From assembly GCA_018398585.1 (NCBI GenBank), contig JAGTTD010000009.1, positions 15,939,193-16,003,192 of the forward strand: 64,000 bases of DNA, read 5' to 3'. The notes under the pieces were generated by a model that was not told the DNA's origin, did not search any database, and saw only the letters and a list, made by a program, of their open reading frames with translations. This stretch comes from Simmondsia chinensis. Lineage: Eukaryota; Streptophyta; Magnoliopsida; Caryophyllales; Simmondsiaceae. This document shows positions 44,515 through 55,743 of the stretch, one piece after another. Numbering within the stretch: position 1 is the stretch's first letter; every line of letters begins with the position of its first letter. The translations under genes were made by a program, and so were the position numbers.

Positions 44515-45439
44515 TTTTTTTTTTGGTAAATCTGCGAGTTTTTTGTTGTCAAAAGAGAAAGATACAAGTAGACAAGGGGCATACCTCAAGACATAGTTGC
44601 AACCTAAAAAGCAATCAAAGCTAAAAGGCTAAAAACCAACTAGGCAAAAGCCGAGCAACAGGAAAGAAAGACAACACAACAAAAATGTCAATTCTCCACT
44701 CCCGAAAACAATACATATAATAAAGAAAATAATGCAGAAACCAAGCAATAGGCGAGACCGCATAAGAGTCATCATAAAAGTATGGAACATGTATCATCCA
44801 AAGCTGATTGAGCCTTTGAAGGACGATTTTTGGCAGCGATCCTAGGTCGTCTGTGGTCCACAGAAGGTGGTCGACTAGCCTGACTCTAACCCTTAGCAGC
44901 AGTTGTGGTCATTCTGCACTCCACAAGGCGCGGGTGTTAAGAACAAGCAACAGCATCAAAAGAGGTAGATGCTACAACATCCTGGTCCGAAAGGCACGCG
45001 AACCGGTTCGGCACATCAATACTCGGCACATTGGCCTCCCGATTCACAACCTGGTATGAGATCTTGAAGAAAGACACCCGCTTCCCATGGCTGAACCCCA
45101 AGGAGTTGCAGTAACCTCTGCCCGAGATGTGGAAGAAGGTCCATAACCATAGCTCGAACACTAAAAAGCTCGGGGCCTCCCAGCCCTTGGGCTGGACATG
45201 GGAGGCCTAGCACCAAGGTGGCGCTCGGCCATAACCCCAACTAAGCCCAATGGTCAGGTAGGCAAGGAGAGCCCACCAGCAGGGGTGGGCTCAAAAGAGC
45301 CAAAAAATAGTGAGGGTCCAGTACAAGAAGTAAGGCCAAGTCACATAAATTGGGCCAACACCCACAGCCCCAGGCCAATCTCTTGCCCAGAACACGTAGA
45401 CCTTTTATAATCCACAGGCCCAACAGAGGAAGCAGGCAT
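44515..45439 (-). pseudogene. L1-type LINE, 3' portion, decayed (5' part at 50734-51110)
   Basis: On the minus strand the element ends in TTTACCAAAAAAAAAA at 44515, a typical plant L1 3' terminus, preceded by the pyrimidine-rich 3' UTR (TTGTATCTTTCTCTTTTG). Further in, at about 45160-44940, SIDVPNRFACLSDQDVV resembles the linker that follows the zinc knuckle of plant L1 ORF1, and upstream lies a Pro/Gly-rich stretch encoded by repeated GGGCC/TTGGGCC. ORF2 (endonuclease, RT) is missing between them, so an internal deletion is inferred. The body is split at 45445 by an LTR element. Confidence 0.55.
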
Positions 45440-45444
45440 AAATG

Positions 45445-46013
45445 TGTTATGAACCGTGAATCCAAAGCGTGGGCTATGGTTGTCCTGGTTACTGTCCTGC
45501 TGCTGTTGGGTTGATATGCTGTTGTATGTTGATGTTTTAAGGCCGTTATGTGTAAAATAAGATCTGTTGCTGCTGCATTACGGTTGCTACATTGCTGTGC
45601 TGCTATTCTATGGGCTGCTGTTATGTTTAGTGGTAATGGTTATTTGATATTATAATTAGTAGGTTAAGCTTTGGTTGAGTCTTGTAATAAGTAAAGTCTA
45701 GAGTTGTTAGGTGATGGTGGTCAAGGCCGTTAGTTAGTTGAGTCAAATGTGGCGGCTCACTTAGGAGGCGGTTAGTCCTTGTGTAGCTAGATTCAATGTA
45801 TTAGCTCATATCTTGTAAGTAGTATAAGTAGTGGGTATTAGTTTGTATTCAATGACAATTTTGATGAATGAATTGATATCTTTTGATATCTCTCTCTACT
45901 TTCTCATCTCCTTTCCCTTCTTTCTCATCTAAACTCTATATTCTCTTCTCATCTCATACTCTCACTATCCCAACCAAGGTTGAGGCTCAAGAGAAATCTT
46001 TGAAACCTTAACA
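45445..46013 (+). repeat. 5' LTR of the non-autonomous element
   Basis: TGTTATGAACCGTG to GAAACCTTAACA. The U5 end is pyrimidine-rich (TCTCTCTCTACTTTCTCATC). Confidence 0.93.
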
Positions 46014-46014
46014 A

Positions 46015-46028
46015 TTGGTATTAGAGCC
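46015..46028 (+). promoter_or_regulatory. Primer-binding site, initiator tRNA-Met type
   Basis: TTGGTATTAGAGCC one base after the LTR; the usual plant form is TGGTATCAGAGC, so one C is changed to T. The leader that follows (46029-47099) is about 1.07 kb and has no sustained open frame. Confidence 0.85.
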
Positions 46029-47099
46029 TTGATTTGGCTTCCGAATCAAGCTCATATCCGAAAAAATACAAAATCTGATTGATTGTATTGCAATTAATCA
46101 ATAAAAACCAATTGTGTTACAGATTTAGTCATGTGATCAGAATTCAATTCTGAATTTTGAAATTTGAGATTGGCGGTTATTGCATTTGCTGAATTACAAG
46201 GCCTGGGAATTGGTTTCGGTTGGGATTAGAATTGATTGAATTACATTGAACAAAGGTTAATTAATCAGTATTTGTTGAGTACACTCAACACCGGAGCTGA
46301 TTCATATTGAATTCAGAAGATTCGATCAAGCATCACCTGCTGAATTTTAGTGTAGAAGCAAAATATCAGTTGTTGAAGTTCTGTGCAAAGCATAATTGAT
46401 CTTGATCAAACATTCAATTGATCTGTTAGAAGAAGTTCAAGTGATGCTATTTGATCCACATTACACTTGATCAACATCAAAAGATCAGGAACAAGCTGAT
46501 TTGAGGTTTATTCATAGTCTACAATTCAGAAATTGAAGATTGAGGTAGCTGCTTTCCGAATTACAAGTTCATATTCGATCCGAATCTACTTTTGTGCTGG
46601 ATTGTGATGAAATTGTGTTGATAAGCATATAAGTGGTGAGGATTCATCAGAATCGGCATTTGATTCTTAAGAATTATATGTTATTAAGTCGAGATTTGCT
46701 TAAGCGAAAAGTCTGACAACGAACCGAGCACTGAAGTGTTGAAATCCGATTTTGTTCTTGAAGATTTTGGTGAATCGTGTGTTTAAATCACCATTACAGA
46801 CAAAGATCGAACCTGTTTCAGATTCTTAGTTTGGATTATTCAAGAAAACATCATTGTCAGAAATTGTTCAAGTTAGGGTTTGTTTGAACTCTCGGTGTGC
46901 AAAAATCAGCATATTAGGGTTGTAATCCGTGATGATTGTGGAATCAATAGCAGCGGATTGTTGTGCGAATGAAGGAGTAGAACTTTAGTAAGCAATCGAT
47001 TGTTAAAGAATTGCGAAACAAGTCCTCCTCTTCTGCGATTTTCGAACTCATATCCGGTGAACTGAGTTGTCCAGATTAAAGTTGTTGTTTATTGTCAAT

Positions 47100-47804
47100 A
47101 TGGATAAGTCGACTGAGGAGTTGATAAATTTAAGGCAAGATTTGAGACAAGAACATGAAGAATATTTCCAGAAAAGGGCATAGGAATGGAAAGAAAAGAT
47201 GCAACGACTTATGATTTAGCATTGTTTAGCTTATCCAAACATCAGTATTGATAGTACTGATGTTCTTGATGCAAATGAGTTTCCGGAGCTATTGGATAGC
47301 GTTAGACAATTGAAGTTCCGTGTTGAGCGGAAGGAGAGAGTGGAATCTGTTGCTATTGGAGATAAACTAGTGTTCAATAATGCCGAAATTAATGAACACG
47401 AGCTAGAAGAACCTGAGTTAGGACATGATGATCCTTATGAAGACTCTTTGCTAGAGTTAGAGTATCTTGATGATGTTGAGGCACAGTATAACATGCATCC
47501 GGAATGGGAGTATGATTTTCATGTCAAAGGAATGTTAAAGAAAGGAAAGAGTAGGACAAAAAGGAACCATCTAAATGAAGCGTTGAAAGGTTTTTGGGGT
47601 AAAAAGAAGTTGACAAAGCCGAAGTTGAAGCGTGAGGTTGTGCTTCAGCTTAGTGTGGTTGATGATCAACAAGAACTAACTCAGGATGCTGATCTTACCG
47701 ATGTATATGCTGGTATACAAGAATCATATGGTATACAAGAAGTGGTTGCTGCAGAATCTGTGATTCCAACTAAAAAATTGATGTTACTGCTGAAATATCA
47801 CTGA
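47100..47804 (+). pseudogene. ORF A of the non-autonomous element, unknown protein
   Basis: An ATG at 47100 opens a frame starting MDKSTEELINLRQDLRQEHE. Two in-frame stops follow (about 47181 and 47217), after which it is open for about 170 codons to 47804. The first 30 residues and later VRQLKFRVERKERVE look like coiled coil. The middle is acidic (EPELGHDDPYEDSLLELEYL) and is followed by a Lys-rich block (KKGKSRTKRNH, GKKKLTKPKLKRE). The position right after the leader is that of gag, and the size would suit a gag-like packaging protein, but no gag motif is visible. Function unknown. Confidence 0.5.
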
Positions 47805-48223
47805 GTACATCTCCAAATCAGTTAAGAAGTACTCCATGGCAAGTTAGAAAGCAGGATCGAAGTACCATCACTGCTGAGCAATCTCATTTAGCTGGGGAAG
47901 TTGAGGTTACTGTGGAATTAACAATGGAAGCATCACAAAATGTGTTAAGCACTTGGCCATGACATTTTGATAATCGCCATTGGCAATGGCTTTGCGCTAG
48001 CAGTGATTTAGATGAAGCAAAACAAGGTTCACGGAGTGGAGAATTGGTGTGTTCAAATACACATTCATATGACGAGTTGCCTCCTAATCCAGAGGAAGAT
48101 TTTTAAGTTTATATGAAGCCGAAAAGAGTTGATTCTCTGTTGAAAGGAATTAATCAAGCTGCGAGAGTGCGTTTCAAGGTCTAACAAAGGAGTAGACTTG
48201 TGTCTGCATAAGAAATTGAGCTG

Positions 48224-49891
48224 TTGGATGTGTATAAATTCTGTAATATGCTGAAACAGAATTCTGTGCAACCCAAAATCAGTACAACTAGTGCTGTAAC
48301 TGATATGTTTGGAGTTGGAAGTCCCCTTGATCTGGGAAAGAATGAATTACAAGTGTTTGGAGAAGTTAGGCATTCGATGCTGCTGTGTGATGTTGACGAA
48401 TGCGATGTCAGTACAAACATTGGTGGAAAAATGGTAGAGGTTGTGGGTCATTGCGAACTTAATGTCAAAGCTAGTTGTGAAGACAGGAATTATACATTTT
48501 ACAAGCAGCATAATTCTTGTGACAATGAAGTTTCCATTGTCCCGGAATTGGTGTTGTTTCAGTTCATACAAAAGCACTTACTTGCAGAGATGATAATTGT
48601 TGTTATTTGTTTGAAGAAATGTGGATGGTTTCAGGAGGTGTTTGGCCTCGGATATGACCTCACAACTGGTGTGCAAAGCCAAGTAAAGACCAAGTTGATA
48701 GCATGGGGAAATAAGAACCAACAGCAACTGAAGCTCCCTGATTTGGTGCAGAATCTGAATGTGTGTGGTGTGATCTGTTGTGGGTGTTCTGAATGGAAAA
48801 ATCATATGCATAAGCTTCAATATCTTCTCAATTTTTGGATGGAAAAGATCAATGCAACATCAAAGATAATTCTAGCTGAAATTGGAGTGCACATCAGCAA
48901 CAAAGATTGGAGCAGAAGAACTTAAATTTTGAAGAAGTTTAAAGCTGTTCAAGAATTCTGTTGGTCTCTTCACTTGCTATATTTGTTACTCATGCTAGAA
49001 AGGATTGACAAGGGAGCAGATCTTGATCATTTGAGGTCTATTGCGCGGTTGAATGAGCTTTGGACCCATGAAAGACTCGAGAACAGGCTAGAAGTTGTGA
49101 GCTGCGGCATTGGAAGTGTCGTCTGGAATGTTTTGGGTGTTCAAGTTATGACATTGTGCATTTGGCATTCAATAATGGTTTATGAGCTCCTAATTTGTGT
49201 GTTCTATGCAAGAGTTTGGGAAGAAGTGGCTGAAATTTTGAGATCTTACACGTTTACTCTCAAGATTCCATTAAAGGAAGTTTTGGAGGATGCAGAACAC
49301 TCTTGGAGAATTTCTTCACTGCCAGTAGTGAATGAGCTATTCAGATTGAGTTTGGTTGGTGCTATTATGTCTTTTGGAAGGTGTAATAACTTGTTCACTT
49401 CAATGAGCCTCCATTTGAGCAAGAAACGAGCTGAAATCTGTTAATATGAGTTGCATTGGGTTAGCACAGCTGAATTTCTGGGTTCTGCAGCTAATCATGC
49501 GGATTTGGGAATCAATCAGGAGTTTGTTGAGCATGATCTAAGTTGGTCTAGTATGTGGATATATGAGCAATACAAATTTTGGATAAGATCCAAAATGAAA
49601 GAGTTACAGCTGCATCCTTATGGAATTCCAATGTGTTGGGTTGCCATGATCAAGAATTGGGTCTGTTGGAGCTGCGTTTGGGAATGCCTACAACCAGAAT
49701 TTGATGTTTGCTTCTCTTGGTTTGAGTGTGGAAGGCCTCCCGAGAAGTTTAAGAACTTCATATGCATTCTTATGGGATTAATGACATTCAAACTCTGTTA
49801 TGCAGCTTACTACATGCAGAAATATAGAATTATTGCTGCATTTGGTGATTTTCAGCAGCAAGACTGGGTTTTGAGCTGTGTTATGTGTTAA
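48224..49891 (+). pseudogene. ORF B of the non-autonomous element, unknown protein
   Basis: Three open stretches (48224-48925, 48929-49444, 49451-49891) lie in the same frame and are separated only by single stop codons, so about 555 codons once formed one reading frame. Trp and Cys are unusually frequent (for example KNWVCWSCVWECL). Helix-rich segments such as LDHLRSIARLNELWTHERLE occur. I recognise no family. It could be a lineage-specific retrotransposon protein, a captured host sequence, or an alternative frame that is open by composition. Confidence 0.4.
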
Positions 49892-50146
49892 TTGCATCAT
49901 GAGGTGTTGTGGGTGTGTTGTTGATGTTTGGTTTGATCAGTGCGGACCTCCTGAAGATTATGGCACATTCAAATGCAGCATTGTGTCGAAACAAGATGTC
50001 CTTCCCATGTACCTGCAACATTTCAGAATGTCTTTCAACTACAGGCTTCAGCAAAGAAGCTCATCAATTTAGCTACCCATTTAGTAAGCAATAAGTGTTC
50101 TTCATTGTTTTAACTCTCTTCTATTATTGAGGACAAGAATTTTTTC

Positions 50147-50159
50147 AAGGGGAAGGGAA
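50147..50159 (+). promoter_or_regulatory. Polypurine tract of the non-autonomous element
   Basis: AAGGGGAAGGGAA directly precedes the 3' LTR start TGTTATG. Confidence 0.92.
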
Positions 50160-50728
50160 TGTTATGAACCGTGAATCCAAAGCGTGGGCTATGGTTGTCC
50201 TGGTTACTGTCTTGCTGCTGTTGGGTTGATATGCTGCTGTATGTTGATGTTTTAAGGCTGTTATGTGTTGAATAAGATCTATTGCTGCTGCATTGTGGTT
50301 GCTACGTTGCTGTGATGCTGTTCTATGGGCTACTGTTATGTTTAGTGGTAATGGTTAGTCGATATTGTAATTAGTAGGTTAAGCTTTGGTTGAGTCTTGT
50401 AATAAGTAAAGTCTAAAGTTGTTAGGTGATGGTGGTCAAGGCCTTTAGTTAGTTGAGTCAAATGTGGCGGCTCACTTAGGAGGCGGTTAGTCCTTGTGTG
50501 GCTAGATTCAATGTATTAGCTCATATCTTGTAAGTAGTATAAGCAGTGGGCATTAGTTTGTATTCAATAACAATTTTGATGAATGAATTGATATCTTTTG
50601 ATATCTCTCTCTACTTTCTCATCTCCTTTCCCTTCTTTCTCATCTAAACTCTATATTCTCTTCTCATCTCATACTCTCACTATCCCAACCAAGGTTGAGG
50701 CTCATGAGAAATCTTTGAAACCTTAACA
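50160..50728 (+). repeat. 3' LTR of the non-autonomous element
   Basis: 569 bp, the same length as the 5' LTR. Differences are substitutions only, as far as I can align by eye. Confidence 0.93.
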
Positions 50729-50733
50729 AAATG

Positions 50734-51110
50734 ACCCTGGCCCAACCTAAGTGCCATACATCCCTGCCCACTACAAGCGGCCAAAGAGGACAGCCCAATT
50801 GAAGGCTCCACGCACCATTACCCATCGCAAATGGGCCCAAGAGTCAAAAGGGTCACGCGCCCCTTCCCACCGCTAACGGGCCAAAAAGATGGCCCAACTA
50901 AAAGGCCCATACCTCCTTCACCATCACCCTCCAACCCATTCCAGTCACCAACAAACCCAAAAGCAACAGCATAAGAGGCCTTAGCCCCTGGCCCAATACC
51001 TGGCCCAAAAGAAACAGACGGGCCCTTACCAACAGCAAAGGTAGAACCCAGCCCTTTAATAGTTAGCCCAGCACCCTTTCTCGACCCAACAGCTCCTACA
51101 GGTCACAACA
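50734..51110 (-). pseudogene. L1-type LINE, 5' portion
   Basis: Continues the L1 relic of 44515-45439 beyond the LTR element. The sequence is dominated by GGCCCA and TGGGCC motifs that encode a Gly/Pro/Leu-rich linker on the minus strand, as in plant L1 ORF1 proteins. The right limit is approximate. From 51110 to 52105 the sequence is AT-rich with no feature I can assign. Confidence 0.4.
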
Positions 51111-52105
51111 AGAAAATAAATAGTTTTTTTATGAGCTTGACCACTAATAAAAGAGGTCGAATTATGGTCCCCAAAATCATCATAAGGCTCCATTTGATTG
51201 AAAGTAAATATTTCTCTCAAAAAATTCTTCTTTTTAAACACTTTATTGAGAAACATTATTTTGTTAAAAAACTTTACTTGTTTAGCGAAGAAAAATAATT
51301 TCATTATCTATACCTATATGGAATTCGTAATTAATGAATTTGAAGTAAGAAATAGTAATTGACATTGCAACAGAAGTTATTTTTCATTTCAGGAAGGAAA
51401 ATGTCATTCTCGACTAAAAAATGATTGCCATTTATTACAATGAAATTATAGAAAAGTTATTTGAAAAAATTTCCTGGTAAAATAAATAGATAACAAGAGT
51501 TCACGTATTAATTAAACACCGATTAAACTACTTAATTAAAATAAATAAAACTAAGTTAGACGCTTTAATCATTCCTGAACCTTCGTCCATCAACTTAAAG
51601 TTTTCATAGTTGGCTTGTTCATATAATGACATGGTACCTAAGCTTTGTTGACTAAAAATCTCAACTGCCTTCACACTAAATATTAATATATTTCGAAAAC
51701 AAGGTATAGGAAGGTTTGTGTAATATTCATGCTTGGCCATCAGTAAAAATTGTATCAACGATTCACTAGCATTAGACTATAATATTCAGGCATATGAATT
51801 TTTTCGTTCTCAAGTCAATTTTAAAAGAAAAACGAGTTTCTTTCAATTCCATTCAAGTTTTCCGCATAATTTTCTTTACTTCGTATTTTTCTTGCAATCT
51901 AACAATAGAAAAACGCTTTCCCTCTTTTGTTTTGCTCTACTTCAAAATTTCTTTGTTTCAAACAAGACCTGTTGAAAATCCACATCAATGTGTTCATTCA
52001 CATTTATCTTGAACTATAAATATAACATAACAATACAAGATTAACTAGTAAGTTGACATTACAAAAAGAACACAAAATTTGAGCCAAAAATTTAGTGAAT
52101 AATCA

Positions 52106-53682
52106 TTAAGAAGCAGCTCTATTTTTCTTCTTCTTCTTCGACTCCGGTTTTCTCTTTTTGCTCGGTTTTCTATCCGAGTTAACGTCCTCATCCGATCGAT
52201 AATCCTTCCTCTTCTCCTTCAACTCGGGTTTTTTTTTTTTTTTTTCTTAATTTTCCCTTGTCAGGATCGTCATCTTCATTCAACAGATGCTTGTAATCTT
52301 CTCAATGCTTGCGAAAGGCGATGCTGACATCTTTTTTCGTGATTTCCCTTTCTTTTTCTTCCCTTTACAATCATCATCATTATCGATGATGTCATCTTCA
52401 CCATCATCAGCATCGCCAAAATCAATATCAACATCACTTTCATCACCATCATCAGCAAAATCACCCACCCCATCAACAACCATGTTATCAACATCAACAT
52501 CAACATCGTTATCACTCACATTCCCAACCAATTCTTCATCATCATCATCGACGACCTTATCGAGATCATCATAATCATACTCATCATCGTCGCCATCCAA
52601 TGATGGTTCCATAGCATCAAGCATGTCCTCGATCTCTTCATTGTCGCTCTCATCCCCATCGTATATTTCTTCGGCATCTGCCACCTTCTTCTTCTTCTTC
52701 TTCTTCTTCTTCTTCTTCTTCATCTTCATCTTTTTCTTCGATTTCTTCGACGAGGTCATCTTATTCATGTAAAATTTGTGGAAAATGAGGTCTTCAGGAG
52801 GCTCATCATCCTCCGCTAGCGAAAGGATTTCTTCCCCTATCAGATGGTGGTTCATTTCCAGCTGCATGGAAAGAACACCATAAGATTAAATAAAAATTTT
52901 ACTCATTTATTAAATATGTTGGGAACTCTCAATTCTTACCTAAATTATTTAATAAATGGGTAACTATGGATTGCCTATTTTATTATACAAATGACCCCTT
53001 TTTTGTTATATGTTAGTTTGTCAATTTACAGATATGCTAATTGTATGCACTAAAATTTCACACTAACCCTTAATCTCTGTTGTGTTCGTTCTGTGCCTAA
53101 TTATCCTACTAGCTGATATCGCTTTCCTGAAACGTAGTTAAAACACGGTACCAAATGCAAACAATAATCATTTAGTACAAAATTACAACTCTATGGGCTT
53201 TGATAAAACATTTTTATCTCATTCTATTGCTTATTTGCATAACTTCATAGCAATAACGACAATTATAGAAAAATGTTATCTGCCATTTAGAATAAATTGA
53301 CCCCCCCTCAGTGAAAAGAGAAAATGTTTTCTAATGTATTTCCAAGTCATATGCCTCACTTCAATCTTAACTTACCATTTTTTTCAACTGTAAGGACCAA
53401 ATTTTAAGAAAAATATAAAATGTTTCCCATTGAACCAAACAAAGCCTACTAAGGATTTCGGCTGTGATAAGAAAATGAAACTTCTTGGCAGGTTCGATTT
53501 GGGAACCACCATGCCATGTGCTCACCTTTGATTTCTTCTCCATGAATTTATAGAGGAAGGCGGTAAGAGAAAGATCGTTCAAGGGGTTGTCATTGTAGAC
53601 GATATTAGCACCAGAAAGAAGTGTCTTAGCCATGGTGGAGACTGACAGATGTGCATGAGAAGCTAGCACCATTAGCTCCCAC
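52106..53682 (-). pseudogene. SWA2: C-terminal exons of a NOC1/MAK21 (CEBPZ)-type gene
   Basis: This family (yeast MAK21/Noc1, human CEBPZ, Arabidopsis SWA2) acts in nucleolar 60S ribosome assembly. Exon 1 (53682-53481) follows a CAG acceptor and encodes MVLASHAHLSVSTMAKTLLS, NPLNDLSLTAFLYKFMEKK and WHGGSQIEPAKK, all characteristic. Exon 2 (52861-52106) follows a CCATGCAG acceptor: HLIGEEILSLAEDDEPPEDL, FHKFYMNKM, a Lys run, ESDNEEIEDMLDAMEPSLDG, YDYDDLD, LVGNVSDND, an acidic stretch and SASPFAS. Past a frame change near 52300 the Lys/Glu-rich tail (KEKRKDYRSDEDVNSDRKPS) runs to a stop at 52106. Two lesions are visible: exon 1 ends CCAAGAAGTTTC where the intact donor should give AAG|GT, and one base seems missing near 52300. 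The CBF/NOC core exons are absent from the window. Either a gene fragment or two sequencing errors in a partial gene. Confidence 0.82.
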
Positions 53683-54475
53683 CTGCTTGTTTGGTTTAAA
53701 TTACTATTTTCCCAAGAAAGTGAAGATATTTGTCAATGGAAAGCAAATCACAATTTATAAAAGAAAAGGAATTTATCCAGTAGTTACTTGACTTTTGAAT
53801 ATTTATTATTTAGGCAACCGAATATTTCAATATATATAATGAAGTACCAAGAGATTGGAGAATATTATTACCAAGACATCAATATTAGAATTTGATGAAT
53901 TTTTATTAGAATCTACCCAATTTTTGCTAGAAAATGTTGATTTACATGATTAAACAATAATGTATTTACATGATAATTATCAAAGGAGTCCCTCATTTAT
54001 ATCTTCCTTATTAATAGTTTAAATAATAATATACATATACATTTTAATTTAAAAGGTATATGTATTTAGTGATTCAAATTATAAAATTAAAAATTATTTT
54101 ATTAATTTTAAAGATATAAAACTTAAAAAAAAAAAAAAAAAGTGGCCACTTTTAAGTCATGCAACAGTTGCATGACATTTGTAACGTTGTACAACATGTG
54201 GCAAGTTCTTCTACACCCTTTGAAATGTCGTGCAACAATAGGTGAATAGTAAAGTGTGCCATTTTACAAAATATTTTCTGGATTGTGCTAAATTGCTAAT
54301 TTTTCTAAAAAAATATGCCATTTTGCCAAAAAAGTGCAAATAAGGCCTAATATCTGCATTTTGTATATATGCAGGAGGCTAACAACCATATCATTGAAAT
54401 AGCTTATTTTATATTTTTATTTCCCATTTTTATAGACCTTTAAATTATTAATAACAAAACATGTTCTTCTAGTAG
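53683..54475. other. AT-rich spacer with a small palindrome
   Basis: No coding sequence and no further NOC1 exon. GTCATGCAAC and GTTGCATGAC form a perfect inverted repeat around one base at 54156-54176. Confidence 0.6.
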
Positions 54476-54908
54476 TTAGGCTAACAATCGGGAATTGAAT
54501 TTGAGCGACTCTTTCAAGTTGAGGCACGATGTCCGGATCTCTTCTATCTGAATGCCAGTTTCTAGTCCTTTCTCCTCTGTCTTCGAGCTAGTGATCCGGC
54601 TTAACTCATCTGCTTTGACATTCCTGGTTAGCGGTATGAGGTGGATTTTGAAGAAAGAGAATGTTTCTGCTTCCTTGTTCATCATTTCCAAATATTCTTT
54701 CATGGCGGCGCTTCTTGCTCGTAAATCCCTTGGACTTGCTTGACTATTAGCTGAGAGTCGTTGAATACCTCCACCTGGCTTGGTCCCGCATTTCGGGCCA
54801 TTCTTAGTCCGTGGAAGAGTGCTTCGTACTCGGCTTCATTGTTACTATTTCTGAACTTGAACCTCAGGGCATAAGGGAAATGTTTCCTTTTGGATATTAG
54901 CACCGTGC
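54476..54908 (-). pseudogene. Tat second RNase H, C-terminal part
   Basis: FPYALRFKFRNSNNEAEYEA contains the catalytic Glu region (NNEAEYEAL), then VEVFNDSQLIVKQVQG has the third-position Asp (family: iFSDSQLVVNQ). After a frame change the piece ends with IPLTRNVKADELSRITSS, comparable to vpR..N..ADaLAr, the C-terminal His/Asp region of RNase H. This archaeal-type RNase H after the normal one is the marker of the Tat clade. Confidence 0.82.
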
Positions 54909-54909
54909 T

Positions 54910-55333
54910 TACCTTTGTTGCAGTGGCCCAAGTCCTTGCCATTTGGGGTGCAAATTTTTTTTTTTTGAATATTGCCTCAGGTTGGAGTAGAGTTATTATT
55001 GAGTCCAACTGCCTAGAAGCTATTTTAGCCTTGAAGTGTGATTAAGATCCTCCGTGGCCTATCCAAGCGTTAGTTACGTATGCTCTTAAACTCAATATTA
55101 TATTTTATAGTACTTACTTTCAATGGGTTCCCCATGATTGTAACCGTATAGCTGATGTGGTAGCTATCCATTTTGACAGTTTTTAATCATTTATGGTGGT
55201 TAGCCCTGCTATCCCAACTTTGATGTTATTTGTCAAGACAAGGAATGTATTCCTCTTTGGCCAGAGGTTATCTATCTTGACTTTAAAAAAAAACATATAT
55301 TACATAGATGTTACTCGTTTGTCTTGATTTGGA

Positions 55334-55382
<49 letters not shown>

Positions 55383-55740
55383 GATGTTACTCGTATTAGA
55401 TGATATTATAGTTCCTAGTGCGCTAGACACCTTAGTTACCATATGATATCACTAGATTTACAAGTGGACTTCTTAACATCAAGAATCTGCCGTGATCGCA
55501 CTGGAAGAAATGCCCATTTTTCTTCCAAGCTATGAGGTGGATCTACTCACATTAAGGTTTACAACTTGCATGTTAAAAATTGGGATCTAACATACTTAAC
55601 TCATGTAAGCAATTAATTGTACATACTACAACAAAGAAAGGGCATTCCGACTCATGAAATTGGCATACAGGAGATGTACATATAAGTCCAAGTAGGGTTC
55701 CATCCCAAAATCAATGGACATCAAGTGAAGTAACGCATTT
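54910..55740 (+). mobile_element. Insertion in the Tat RNase H, containing a LINE RNase H fragment
   Basis: About 830 bases separate two parts of one domain. On the plus strand at about 55068-55168 a frame reads LKLNIIFYSTYFQWVPHDCN, then RIADVVAIH, which fits the C-terminal part of the plant L1 RNase H domain (F.wVpR..N.vAD.lA). After about 100 further bases come A-rich runs and (CA)n(TA)n at 55331-55382, possibly the LINE poly(A) end. The exact insertion borders are blurred. A 20-bp unit (ATAGATGTTACTCGT) flanks the A/CA tract on both sides. Confidence 0.45.
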
Positions 55741-55743
55741 GTC

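Larger units (their letters stand above)
45445..50728 (+). mobile_element. Non-autonomous LTR retrotransposon with unidentified ORFs
   Basis: 5284 bp with two 569-bp LTRs (45445-46013 and 50160-50728), a perfect AAATG duplication (45440-45444 and 50729-50733), TG...CA ends, an initiator-Met-type PBS and a clean polypurine tract. I counted about 22 differences between the LTRs, so roughly 96 percent identity. The 4.1-kb interior has no recognisable gag, protease, RT, RNase H or integrase in any frame. It has two long open regions (47100-47804 and 48224-49891) with few stops. It must borrow enzymes from another element. The sequence GAGGACAAGAATTTTTTCAA just before the polypurine tract resembles the pol end of many plant chromoviruses, which suggests the parent lineage. 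Confidence 0.9.

Noticed and set aside
44461..44520. tRNA gene or tRNA-derived SINE suggested by GATTCGAACTC
   Set aside because: No cloverleaf can be drawn and the T run is the L1 poly(A) tail on the other strand.
45198..45465. Pro/Gly-rich frames on both strands near 45.2-45.4 kb
   Set aside because: They fall in the GGCCCA-rich linker of the L1 relic, partly crossing the LTR border, and hold no independent domain.
52287..52574. Ser/Thr-rich open frame on the plus strand
   Set aside because: Antisense of the acidic, GAT/GAC-rich stretch of the NOC1-like exon; composition alone keeps it open.
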